Assembly: GCA_947259115.1 (NCBI GenBank)
Contig: CAMYKS010000021.1
Coordinates: forward strand, 40,550-104,549
Reading direction: 5' to 3'
From: an uncultured Desulfobulbaceae bacterium
Lineage (GTDB): Bacteria > Desulfobacterota > Desulfobulbia > Desulfobulbales > BM004
Length of the DNA stretch: 64,000 bases
The position numbers were made by a program, and so were the translations under genes. This document shows positions 45,678 to 53,545 of this stretch, in pieces; within the stretch, counting starts at the first letter, position 1; each line of letters starts with the position of its first letter. The notes beneath the pieces were generated by a model. It worked only from the letters and a program-made list of their open reading frames with translations, searched no databases and had not been told where the DNA came from.

Positions 45678-46148
45678 TCAGAGCAAATCAGAAATGCGAT
45701 CTCCCGCCTTTCTTAAACGCACACTTATGATGTGGAGCATGTATTTCATTAGTTTGATGGCAAGCATCGGTCTGTTCAGTGTGAGGTCATTCATTTTCTG
45801 GGCTGTCAGAACGAGCAGCCTGCTGTTTTCCATGGCCATAATGGTGTTAGAACGTGGTCCCTGGTCAATAAACGCCCCTTCACCAACCATGGTTCCCTTA
45901 TCCAGAACGGCAATAACTATTTGCTTTCCCCAGTAGCCGGTCTGCTTCTTAACCGCCAGTTTCCCCTCGACAACAAACCCCATGTAATCCTCAAAATCGC
46001 CTTCCTGCATGACCACGGTATCTTTTTCCCATTCCCTTAATTCCAGATAAGGACAAAGTTCTCCCACCTCATCTGTAGTAAGAAAATTGAAGGCCCTTTT
46101 GATGTCTTCAGCCTGGGGGTCGCAATAGGTGCATTTTGTTGGTTCCAT
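45678..46148 (-). CDS. Cyclic nucleotide-binding-domain protein linked to mla genes
   Basis: A 156-residue protein with one cNMP-binding barrel (DTVVMQEGDFEDYMGFVVEGKLAV, then GTMVGEGAFIDQGPRSNTIMA) and a helical end (KLMKYMLHIISVRLRKAGDRI). No DNA-binding domain follows. The N terminus has a CTYC pair. It lies 12 bases after mlaC in the same orientation and is probably co-transcribed with the phospholipid transport genes, a linkage with no obvious explanation. Confidence 0.82.
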   Translation of the reverse strand: MEPTKCTYCDPQAEDIKRAFNFLTTDEVGELCPYLELREWEKDTVVMQEGDFEDYMGFVVEGKLAVKKQTGYWGKQIVIAVLDKGTMVGEGAFIDQGPRSNTIMAMENSRLLVLTAQKMNDLTLNRPMLAIKLMKYMLHIISVRLRKAGDRISDLL

Positions 46149-46160
46149 ATCATAGATACA

Positions 46161-46799
46161 CTAGTTTTGCGTTTCGGGTTTTTCAATAAGTTTTGTGATC
46201 TTTTCCACCAGGCCTGCAAATTTGTCCTTTCTGAAAATGGAATCAAAATCTCTGCGATAATTTGCAATCAAACTGACATTCTCAATCTTTAAATCATAGA
46301 TCAACCATTTACCCTGCTTTTCCTTCAGTCTGTAATCTATAGGTATTTCGAGACTTTTATCAATTATATCAGTATAAATTATGGCATTGCTGTCTTTAAC
46401 CCGCTGTTTCTTGTAAACAACTTTCTGGTTCTGGTATGAATCAATCTTGCCTATATATCGCTGTTCTATAAGGCTTGTGAACAGACCGACAAATTTATCC
46501 TGTTCTTCAGGACTAAGGCTATTCCAGTTCTGCCCCAGAGAGCTTCTGGCCATTTCCCTAAAATCGAACATATCATTGACTACATTAAGTATCAGCTGTT
46601 TGCGCTCATCTTTTTTTCCGGGAATCTTTAATTCTTCTGACTGTAAAATTTTCAAGATTTCACCGATTGATCCCTGCAACTGGTCCATGGGGCCATCTTT
46701 GGCAGAAGCACATTCCCTTGCACCAATAGTAAGGACTGAAAGGGTCAGCAGTAGCACAACAATTAAACTTTTCAGTTGTAAAATATTTTTTTCCATCAC
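46161..46799 (-). CDS. mlaC: MlaC, periplasmic phospholipid-binding protein
   Basis: Periplasmic lipid shuttle of the Mla system, 212 residues. A signal peptide (LIVVLLLTLSVLTIGARECASA) precedes a typical MlaC/Ttg2D fold: ILNVVNDMFDFREMARSSLGQNW, then FTSLIEQRYIGKIDSY and GKWLIYDLKIENVSLIANYRRDF. It carries lipid between MlaA at the outer membrane and MlaFED at the inner membrane. It follows mlaA by 25 bases. Confidence 0.93.
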   Translation of the reverse strand: MMEKNILQLKSLIVVLLLTLSVLTIGARECASAKDGPMDQLQGSIGEILKILQSEELKIPGKKDERKQLILNVVNDMFDFREMARSSLGQNWNSLSPEEQDKFVGLFTSLIEQRYIGKIDSYQNQKVVYKKQRVKDSNAIIYTDIIDKSLEIPIDYRLKEKQGKWLIYDLKIENVSLIANYRRDFDSIFRKDKFAGLVEKITKLIEKPETQN

Positions 46800-46824
46800 A
46801 AATTCACCCGTTTTCTCTTAACCT

Positions 46825-47658
46825 TTATTTGTTTTCTATAAGCCCTTTTCTGTGCTGATGATAAGCATCTTTAACGGCAGAGTAGGGGTCTAAAGCCGTT
46901 GAGGTAAACAGTTCATAATCGCCCAGGGTAAGTGCTGTATAGTTCACTTTTTCAAAAGTCCAGGCACCAATGATCACACGATCGTCAGCATCAAGAAGAA
47001 CAAGAGGATGCATATATGAGTCGCCAAGCATTCCCAGAGAATCTCTGAAATTTGAAGGCCCCAGGAACGGCCAGGTGATATAAAAACCTCCCCCTGCCCC
47101 GTAAAAGGCCAAAGTCTGACCCAGGTCCTCGAAGGATGAACGAAGGCCAAAAATATCTTTTGCAAAGTCACCGAGCCCAATTATGCCGACCGTGGAATTA
47201 AGGACGAATCGTGCCACCTCTGTGGACGAATCCCGCACATTTCCCTGCAGCAGACTGTTGACTGCTCTTGCCGGAGTCCGCAGGTTATCAAAAACATTTC
47301 TAATGGCAATTTGCAAGTCATCCGGCAAAAAGCCGGCATAAACCGTAGCCACCGGTTTCAGTACCCAGTAATACAGTTTATCATTAAAATGGAAAAAAAA
47401 CCTGTTGATGGGTTCAAGGGGATCGGCAATGGTATCTGTGTCCTCCCACTCGTCTTCCCATTCTTCGTCCTCAAAGCTATCATCTGCTGAATCATTTGGG
47501 CTTACTTCTGCCTGGATAGTAGAAATTTCTGTCTGCTGATCTACTGGCAGTTGGCTATCACCTCCGGCCCAGGCAAAGGGTAGCATGAGGACGATCAAAC
47601 AAATGACTCCAGCAGCAAGCCCTAGAAGTATTTTCTTTTTGCAAATCGCCAAAATCAC
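46825..47658 (-). CDS. mlaA: MlaA/VacJ outer-membrane lipid-transport component
   Basis: A 277-residue MlaA homologue: DPLEPINRFFFHFNDKLYYWVLKP, FDNLRTPARAVNSLLQG, NSTVGIIGLGDFA and ITWPFLGPSNFRDSLG are all family blocks. In the Mla system it removes misplaced phospholipid from the outer leaflet. An acidic stretch (DDSFEDEEWEDEWEDTDT) precedes the domain. The N terminus is hydrophobic, but a lipobox cysteine is not obvious, unlike in E. coli. The GTG start is uncertain. Confidence 0.92.
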   Translation of the reverse strand: MILAICKKKILLGLAAGVICLIVLMLPFAWAGGDSQLPVDQQTEISTIQAEVSPNDSADDSFEDEEWEDEWEDTDTIADPLEPINRFFFHFNDKLYYWVLKPVATVYAGFLPDDLQIAIRNVFDNLRTPARAVNSLLQGNVRDSSTEVARFVLNSTVGIIGLGDFAKDIFGLRSSFEDLGQTLAFYGAGGGFYITWPFLGPSNFRDSLGMLGDSYMHPLVLLDADDRVIIGAWTFEKVNYTALTLGDYELFTSTALDPYSAVKDAYHQHRKGLIENK

Positions 47659-47705
47659 CTCTTCATGACAATTATTTTGTATATCATGACATAGACCTGA
47701 AACTA

Positions 47706-48152
47706 TTAATCACTCTCAAAAATATATTTGCTGACCAGCTCTTCAATATCAATTGATGATTCTGTATCAAATATGGCGCCGCCATCTGCCAGCGTCTCTT
47801 CATCTCCCCCCTGGATGATCTTTATATATTTATCACCTATGAGCCCCTGGGTTCTGATCGAGGCTATGGCATCGGCAGTAACCACAACATCCCGGTTAAT
47901 CAGCAGGATCACCCTGGCCAAGTTTTCCTCTGCCAGTGAAATCCCGGAGACCTTGCCAATCGTAACACCGGCTATCTCAACTGTCGCGCCAACCTTGAGG
48001 CCCGAGGCATTATCAAATTCAGCCACTAGCTGATAATTTCTTTCCAGGCTGAAAATGGAAAACTCTCCCATCTGTGAGGAGAGATAGGCAAAAGCCAGAA
48101 AGCCGGTAAGCATGAATAGCCCAACGACAAATTCAGTGTTTATTTTCTTCAT
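47706..48152 (-). CDS. mlaD: MlaD, MCE-domain lipid transport subunit
   Basis: A 148-residue protein with one N-terminal membrane helix (FVVGLFMLTGFLAFAYL) and an MCE domain (YQLVAEFDNASGLKVGATVEIAGV to IKIIQGG). MlaD hexamers sit on the periplasmic face of the MlaFE transporter and bind phospholipid. Its start abuts the mlaF stop, so translation is coupled. Confidence 0.94.
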   Translation of the reverse strand: MKKINTEFVVGLFMLTGFLAFAYLSSQMGEFSIFSLERNYQLVAEFDNASGLKVGATVEIAGVTIGKVSGISLAEENLARVILLINRDVVVTADAIASIRTQGLIGDKYIKIIQGGDEETLADGGAIFDTESSIDIEELVSKYIFESD

Positions 48153-48937
48153 TATTCATTTTCCTGTCTGCTTTGATAAATATGTCCCATTGTCACTTGA
48201 ACAAAATCCTGGATAACCGGATCATTGCTCCATTGAATCTCCTCAGACGAATTAAAGACTTTGGCCTTCCCATCATGCATAACTACTATCCGGTCGGCCA
48301 GATTGAATATTTTCGGTATATCATGACTGACAATTATCGAAGTATACCCCAACTCCCGTTGAATTTTATGGAACAGACGGTAAATTTCCAGTGACCTGGT
48401 CGGGTCCAATCCTGTTGTCGGTTCATCAAACAGCATTATTTCCGGCTGCAATTGCAAAGCCCTGGCAAGCCCCACCCTTTTCTGCATGCCGCCGCTCAGT
48501 TGGGCCGGGAATTTTTCTTCATGCCCCTGCAGGTCAAACTGGGTTAGAGAAGAGGTCACCTTCTCGTGGATCTCTTTTTTGTTCTGCTTGGTCTTTTCCC
48601 GCAGCGGCAGGGCAACATTTTCAAAGACTGTTAGCGAGTCAAATAGTGCCACGCTCTGAAAAAGCACTCCAAAATTTTTCCTCACCTCATTGAGTTCCTT
48701 TCGGTCCATTTTGGTTATATCCTCACCATTCACCAGGATTTGGCCTGAGTCAGGTTGCATTAGGCCGAGAACCAACTTAATGGCCACACTTTTTCCCTGG
48801 CCGCTGCCGCCCCCAATGACCGTTGTCATACCGGGCATAATACCGAAATTCACCCCTTTAAGAACCCTTTGTGTTTCTCCTGTTGGGGTTTCAAAGGACT
48901 TATGAACATCAATAAATTTTATGATCGGTTCACCCAT
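48152..48937 (-). CDS. mlaF: MlaF, ABC transporter ATPase
   Basis: ATPase of the Mla phospholipid transporter, 261 residues. Walker A GGGSGQGKS, signature LSGGMQKRVGLARAL, Walker B MLFDEPTTGLDP and switch IVSHDI are intact. The GGGSGxGKS form of Walker A is typical of MlaF. The gap to mlaE upstream (238 bases) contains a dispersed repeat. Confidence 0.95.
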   Translation of the reverse strand: MGEPIIKFIDVHKSFETPTGETQRVLKGVNFGIMPGMTTVIGGGSGQGKSVAIKLVLGLMQPDSGQILVNGEDITKMDRKELNEVRKNFGVLFQSVALFDSLTVFENVALPLREKTKQNKKEIHEKVTSSLTQFDLQGHEEKFPAQLSGGMQKRVGLARALQLQPEIMLFDEPTTGLDPTRSLEIYRLFHKIQRELGYTSIIVSHDIPKIFNLADRIVVMHDGKAKVFNSSEEIQWSNDPVIQDFVQVTMGHIYQSRQENE

Positions 48938-49029
48938 GACATACTCGCAAATAGTTCATAAGCAGAAGTTGCATTTCAATAGTATCTCCATACTGCAAAC
49001 AGAACACATGTCCACTCTGTGCTTTCAAA

Positions 49030-49138
49030 GTCGGAGTTTACACCCTGTCTTTAAGGGTGTTTAATACCCCTCGGGTAAGCGACCGAAGGGAGACTCCGAG
49101 GGGGTGGTTTATGCCCTGTTTTTAAGGGTACTCATCTC
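49030..49138. repeat. Palindromic repeat copy A, between mlaE and mlaF
   Basis: The core at 49067-49105 starts CCCCTCGGGTAAGCGACCG and ends AGACTCCGAGGGGGT, so ACCCCTCGG and CCGAGGGGGT form a strong stem. Flanking short hairpins read ACCCTGTCTTTAAGGGT and GCCCTGTTTTTAAGGGT. An almost identical core is at 63376-63414, and a degenerate copy is at 44692. It could terminate or attenuate transcription between mlaE and mlaF. Confidence 0.8.
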
Positions 49139-49175
49139 GCAATCAGACGCCATTTCCTATCTTCGGTCCCAATGG

Positions 49176-49982
49176 TCATAACAGCATGGCGGTCAGCAGA
49201 TAATCCCAGATCAGAATGCTGATAGACGAGAGCACCACGGCCTGGGTTGTCACCCGGCTGACACTCTCGGCCCCGAAACCGGAAAACCGTATCTTCTCCA
49301 GCTGAAATCCCCTGCTGGTGCAAACCCAAACAATAATCAGGGCAAAGACCATCGACTTAATGATCCCCAGGTTTATATCCTTGTTGAGCACACTATGTTC
49401 CATACCCGAAAAAAAAGCCCCGGGATTAACGTCAAGCAATATCACCCCTGATAAATACCCGCCAAAGATCCCCACAACATTGAACATCAGAGTCAGCAGT
49501 GGAACTGCGATCATCGTGGCCAGAAACTTTGGCGTAATCAGAAAGCGGTAGGGATCTATTGACATACATTCCAGGGCGTCAATCTGCTGTGATATTCTCA
49601 TAATACCAATTTCTGCACACATAGCGGACCCGGCCCGGCCGGTGACCATGAGAGCGGTAAGTACCGGGCCAAGCTCGCGGATAAGTGTTAGTGCCACAGC
49701 AGAACCCAGCAGTCCTTCGGAGCCGAATTTGCTGAGGGTGTAATATCCCTGGACCCCCAGCACCATACCAGTGAAAGCCGCAGTAAAAAATATGACAAGA
49801 AATGAATGCGCCCCGATCAGTTTAATTTCCTTGAGCAGGACCTTATGCCTGAAAGGACGCTTAAAAAAACCGAATATCGTAAATAAGAGGAACAGCCCCA
49901 TTCTCCCCACATCTGAGACGAAGTAAAGGGTGTTGGATCCCAGGCCCTCAATCAATTTGACTATGATATTTTTATTTTTCAT
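49176..49982 (-). CDS. mlaE: MlaE, ABC transporter permease
   Basis: Inner-membrane permease of the Mla system, 268 residues with about five or six membrane segments. The conserved MlaE block is GRAGSAMCAEIGIMRISQQI followed by DALECMSIDPYRFLITPK. The first 60 residues are an amphipathic start plus helix, as usual. It is the first mla gene in transcription order. Confidence 0.95.
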   Translation of the reverse strand: MKNKNIIVKLIEGLGSNTLYFVSDVGRMGLFLLFTIFGFFKRPFRHKVLLKEIKLIGAHSFLVIFFTAAFTGMVLGVQGYYTLSKFGSEGLLGSAVALTLIRELGPVLTALMVTGRAGSAMCAEIGIMRISQQIDALECMSIDPYRFLITPKFLATMIAVPLLTLMFNVVGIFGGYLSGVILLDVNPGAFFSGMEHSVLNKDINLGIIKSMVFALIIVWVCTSRGFQLEKIRFSGFGAESVSRVTTQAVVLSSISILIWDYLLTAMLL

Positions 49983-50446
49983 TAAGTGTATAGAAAGACA
50001 GGCATGGATGTTTCTGCAGCCATAACTTGTGGCTCGTATTGAGGGTTGGTTAATTTCCCTTTCATGTGTTTATGGTACAAAACATTTATTAATAACCATC
50101 CTGACAATCAAATTTAAAGAAAAAACAATTTACTGACAATAGTTATTATCTTTTACAAAAAAACCGCTTGTCGGTATCATTACCTGTCATATGATTGTCT
50201 TCGGGCACTTCGCTGGCCGACAACAACCCGTGCCCCTGACAACTCTTTTATATTACGCAGTGGGGTAAAACATACAACTGCTTTTTGCGTATACAGAAAA
50301 TATAATTATCACCATGTATCATAAATAAATGGTATTCATTAGTTTTTCTTGACCTCTTATTCCAGGAACATTAATTAATAGATTAATATTAAAATGCACT
50401 AAGATTATACTACTCTATTATTAATGTATATTCCGTGAGGTAACAA
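49983..50446. other. Divergent intergenic region with an unexplained GC hairpin
   Basis: This 464-base gap separates mlaE (minus) from the arsenosugar genes (plus). GGGCAC (50203) pairs with GTGCCC (50230), and the outer TTGTCGG and CCGACAA could also pair, in otherwise AT-rich DNA. The last 100 bases are AT-rich, with TTAATTAATAGATTAATATTAA, and probably hold the promoter of the CMD gene, but no clear -35/-10 pair stands out. Confidence 0.4.
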
Positions 50447-50779
50447 ATGGATACATATTACCAACCCAAGGATTTGCCGAAATTCTCTGAAATAAGTGAA
50501 GGAGCACCTGAACTTGCCGAAAAGTTTTTTGATTATTATTCTGCCGTTTTTGCCGAAGGGGAGCTGAGCCAAAGGGAAAAATCTCTCATTGCCCTGGCAG
50601 TTGCCCATGCGGTCCAATGTCCGTATTGTATTGACGCCTACACCCAGGATTGCCTGGAAAAAGGTTCGAACGTAAGTGAAATGACAGAAGCGGTTCATGT
50701 AGCAACGGCAATCCGGGGTGGAGCCTCGCTGGTGCATGGTGTGCAGATGCGCAACGTTGCCGGAAAAATATCTCTATAA
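50447..50779 (+). CDS. CMD/AhpD-like protein associated with arsenosugar synthesis
   Basis: A 110-residue carboxymuconolactone decarboxylase-family protein with the AhpD-type redox pair C58-P-Y-C61 (QCPYCIDAYT). It ends 11 bases before arsS. Such peroxidase-like CMD proteins are regular neighbours of ArsS. The start follows GTGAGG. The reaction is unknown; a thiol-redox role supporting ArsS is a fair guess from the motif and linkage. Confidence 0.85.
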   Translation: MDTYYQPKDLPKFSEISEGAPELAEKFFDYYSAVFAEGELSQREKSLIALAVAHAVQCPYCIDAYTQDCLEKGSNVSEMTEAVHVATAIRGGASLVHGVQMRNVAGKISL

Positions 50780-50790
50780 GTAATGCTATT

Positions 50791-51816
50791 ATGTCTCATT
50801 TCCAAGCAGCCGAAAACCTGAACAGCAACCTCTATCAGGTGCCGTCCCTGGAGCTATTTAAAAATAATCTTAGCAACCACGGCATAGATTTTACCCGGGG
50901 AGAATGCACCACTCTGCAGGTCAATGTAGGTTTGCTATGCAACCAGAGCTGCAAACACTGCCACCTTGATGCCGGTCCTTCCCGCAAGGAAATCATGAAT
51001 GAAAAAACCGTTGCTGATGTCATAAAACTGGCAGGCAGACTCAGGTTTAATACCATTGATATCACCGGTGGGGCACCGGAAATGAACCCACACATCGAGA
51101 CACTGGTAAGTGAACTTGCACCTCTGACCAATACCCTTATACTGCGGTCGAACCTGACTGCCATTGCGACGAAAAAACTAAAAAACCTTTTTGAGCTTTT
51201 AGCCGATAACAGGGTTATTATAGTAGCGTCACTGCCCTCCTTGAATGAAGCCCAAGCAGAAGCCCAGCGGGGGAGAAACTCTTTTGCAACCTCTATTGCA
51301 ACGCTCAAAAAGCTCAACATACTTGGCTATGGCCGCCATGATTCCGGCTTGGAACTGAACCTGGTGAGCAACCCCACCGGGGCGTTTTTGCCTTCACCCC
51401 AAGATCAGGTTCAAAGACGTTTCCGCCAGATGCTTGCCCGGAAATGGGGTATAACGTTTAACAATCTCTACACCTTTGCCAATGTACCCCTTGGCAGGTT
51501 TCTTGTCTGGCTGGAAAATACCGGCAACCTGGAAAATTATATGCTTAAACTGGCAGCGCAATTTAATCCCTGCACCCTGGATAACGTAATGTGCCGTTCG
51601 CTAATATCCGTGTCCTGGGAAGGTTATCTCTTTGACTGTGACTTTAACCAATCTCTTCAGCTCTATATGGATGGCAGGAAAAAACATATCTCAGAGCTGC
51701 ACGACCTGCCGGGTCCAGGTGATAGCATCACTGTATCCGAGCACTGTTATACCTGTACTGCCGGGTCAGGCTTCACCTGAGGCGGTTCTATCGGAGCCTG
51801 GGGTCCAGGCCGCTAG
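50791..51816 (+). CDS. arsS: ArsS, arsenosugar biosynthesis radical SAM protein, probable selenoprotein (UGA at codon 330)
   Basis: Radical SAM enzyme (C50, C54, C57 in CNQSCKHCH) of the arsenosugar pathway, in which dimethylated arsenic is joined to a SAM-derived sugar. The N-terminal radical SAM barrel and the C-terminal Cys-rich domain are complete up to YTCTAGSGFT. The ORF track stops there at TGA (51778-51780). In relatives a cysteine-glycine-glycine ending follows this point. Reading TGA as selenocysteine gives CTAGSGFT-Sec-GGSIGAWGPGR, ending at TAG 51814, 341 residues. A hairpin with a GGT apex sits right after the TGA. Some members of this family are annotated as selenoproteins, so a Sec residue is the best explanation. 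No arsM is in the window. Confidence 0.85.
51781..51814 (+). promoter_or_regulatory. Candidate bacterial SECIS element
   Basis: Directly after the TGA, GCCTGGGGTCCAGGC forms a perfect 6-bp stem with a GGT loop, and the outer GCGG and CCGC can extend it. The loop begins 21 bases after the TGA. In E. coli fdhF a GGU-containing apical loop lies at a similar distance (18 bases), which is what SelB needs. The hairpin is within the extended coding sequence, as expected in bacteria. Confidence 0.7.
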
Positions 51817-51947
51817 CCTCTAATATTTTTCCGATTTCAAAAACTTGACTTCAAAACAGTTATGATCAAGCATCAAAATGGGTGGTGGCTGAAAAAGGCT
51901 GATCCGTATTATTCATGACAGGTAAATAATGAACGCCAAGCAAAGGG

Positions 51948-52556
51948 CTACAGATCTTTAATGGCCTCACTGATGGGCTGGCCGTTCGGAGCTGTCGCGT
52001 TTGGATTCACTTTTATCAATTCTTCCCAGGCCTGCACCGCACCCTCCCTGTCATTCATATCATAACGCAGGACAATACCCTTATTGAAACGTGACTGTTG
52101 ATGACCGGGGTCAACCGCGATTGCCCTGTCAAATGCCCCCACAGCTTTCTCCGGCTGCCCGTTGCGGCGGTACATGACGCCAAGGTCTGTCAGGACATTG
52201 GCGTTATTGGGGCTGAGTGCTAAGGATTTTTCGTAGGCGTTTATGGACTTGGCAAAGTTGCCGGTATCAAAATAGACATTGCCCAACTGCGTCCAGGCAT
52301 CGATATTTGAAGGGTTGACGGCCACCTCCTGCTCCAGGCGCAGGATATTTCTTGCCTGCTCGTTGGAAAGGCCGGGCTGTTGCTGTTGCGTTGACTGCGG
52401 TGGAGCAGATGCGGTCTGCACGCCTCTTGTCGGGCCGGACTGCAAGGCGCTGTAAAATATCCCACCCAAGAACCCCACAACCAGGGCAATAAGGGCAACA
52501 ATCAGCATGATTTCCTTTTTTACATAGTTACCTTGCGGACTTTTCTGCTTAACCAT
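51948..52556 (-). CDS. Membrane-anchored TPR protein
   Basis: A 202-residue protein with one N-terminal membrane helix (IMLIVALIALVVGFLGGIFYSAL), a low-complexity Q/P/S linker, and then three to four tetratricopeptide repeats (NIDAWTQLGNVYFDTGNFAKSINAYEK, NANVLTDLGVMYRRNGQPEKAVGAF and so on). TPRs mediate protein contacts; the partner is unknown. The start follows CGGAGGAGTT. Confidence 0.85.
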   Translation of the reverse strand: MVKQKSPQGNYVKKEIMLIVALIALVVGFLGGIFYSALQSGPTRGVQTASAPPQSTQQQQPGLSNEQARNILRLEQEVAVNPSNIDAWTQLGNVYFDTGNFAKSINAYEKSLALSPNNANVLTDLGVMYRRNGQPEKAVGAFDRAIAVDPGHQQSRFNKGIVLRYDMNDREGAVQAWEELIKVNPNATAPNGQPISEAIKDL

Positions 52557-52974
52557 AACTCCTCCGATTATAAAAAATGTTTATTTTTAACAATGCAAAC
52601 CTGGTGTATTGGCTCAAAGTTCAGGGTTGAATTTTCCTTATGCGAATAGCAAGGCCTAGAACTGATTCTATCCAATCAGCCCCTGAGTGATGTATAATGC
52701 ATCTGAGCAGTTTTAAACAAACTGATAATACATAAATTTCCATCAGACAAGTGAGAGAGGCTTCCTGCCCCACATTTTTCACGAGCTGAGATGCCGGATA
52801 GACAAAGTGTAAGCCGGGACACTAGCCATGGAAAAAACTCCTTCAGATTACCCCGGAATTCAACATCATGAATAAAAAAAAACAATCTGGAAAAATAATA
52901 TTCATTAACGAATAATAAAAGACAATCGCATTTACTCATAGAATTTTATCAGTCGAATTTTGCAAAGAAGAACC

Positions 52975-53003
52975 TTGACAAATAAAGTAGCAGCGAATAT
53001 GAA
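52975..53003 (+). promoter_or_regulatory. Promoter of the cytochrome c3 gene
   Basis: TTGACA at 52975 and TATGAA at 52998 with a 17-base spacer, about 60 bases before the cytochrome start. The remaining 52557-52974 gap has no convincing gene; the minus-strand ORF at 52676-52939 lacks a ribosome site and family features. Confidence 0.6.
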
Positions 53004-53064
53004 ATAACAACTCAAAAAAGTGAATTGCCATTCATTTTGATATTAAACGCGCAAGGAGGAAGCA

Positions 53065-53460
53065 ATGAACAAGAACTATCTGATAATAGTGCCATTATTG
53101 GCCTTCGTTAGCATACTATGTAATGCAAGCGGAGCGTCCCTGGCAGCAACTGATGCAGGTCCTGAAACCATGAAGCTGGAGGCTCCTGCAGGCAAGAAAC
53201 CATCCAAATTCCCTCATAAAACCCATCAGGAAAGTTTTGCATGCAAAGATTGCCACCATGCCAAGACCGGCGGCGGCGTAAAATCTCCCTATGTGGAAGG
53301 TATGGAAGTCAAGAAGTGTGTTACCTGCCACAATAAGGACGATATGAGCAATCCGCAGCTAAACAGCTTCAAACTTGCTGCCCACGGGCTCTGCAAAGAA
53401 TGCCACAAACAGAACAAAGACTCGGCACCAACAAAATGTTCCGGTTGCCATATTAAGTAG
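53065..53460 (+). CDS. Tetrahaem class III cytochrome c3
   Basis: Periplasmic electron carrier of 131 residues. A signal peptide (LIIVPLLAFVSILCNASGASLA) precedes four haem motifs: CKDCH, CVTCH, CKECH and CSGCH. All four are CxxCH, with none of the CxxxxCH sites seen in some cytochromes c3. The FPHKTH near the start of the mature part supplies distal histidines. In sulfate- and sulfur-metabolising deltaproteobacteria it links periplasmic hydrogenases and formate dehydrogenases to membrane complexes. The ATG follows AAGGAGGAAGCA. A terminator follows. Confidence 0.93.
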   Translation: MNKNYLIIVPLLAFVSILCNASGASLAATDAGPETMKLEAPAGKKPSKFPHKTHQESFACKDCHHAKTGGGVKSPYVEGMEVKKCVTCHNKDDMSNPQLNSFKLAAHGLCKECHKQNKDSAPTKCSGCHIK

Positions 53461-53489
53461 CAAAACTATTATCCTGTAGCCTGTTTGCC

Positions 53490-53523
53490 CCAAAAATCCG
53501 CCTTTTGCAGGCGGTTTTTTGTT
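53490..53523. terminator. Bidirectional terminator between cytochrome c3 and glyS
   Basis: CCGCCT and AGGCGG stem around TTTGC, with TTTTTT on the plus side and ATTTTTGG on the minus side. It can end both the cytochrome transcript and the convergent glyS transcript. Confidence 0.85.
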
Positions 53524-53545
53524 GCCGGGATATATCGCTACTTTC

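Noticed and set aside
50447-50779. CMD protein as a second selenoprotein
   Set aside because: The redox pair is Cys-Pro-Tyr-Cys with both cysteines encoded, and the gene ends in TAA.
52676-52939. 87-residue minus-strand ORF before cytochrome c3
   Set aside because: No ribosome site, no recognisable motif, and composition typical of AT-rich noncoding DNA.
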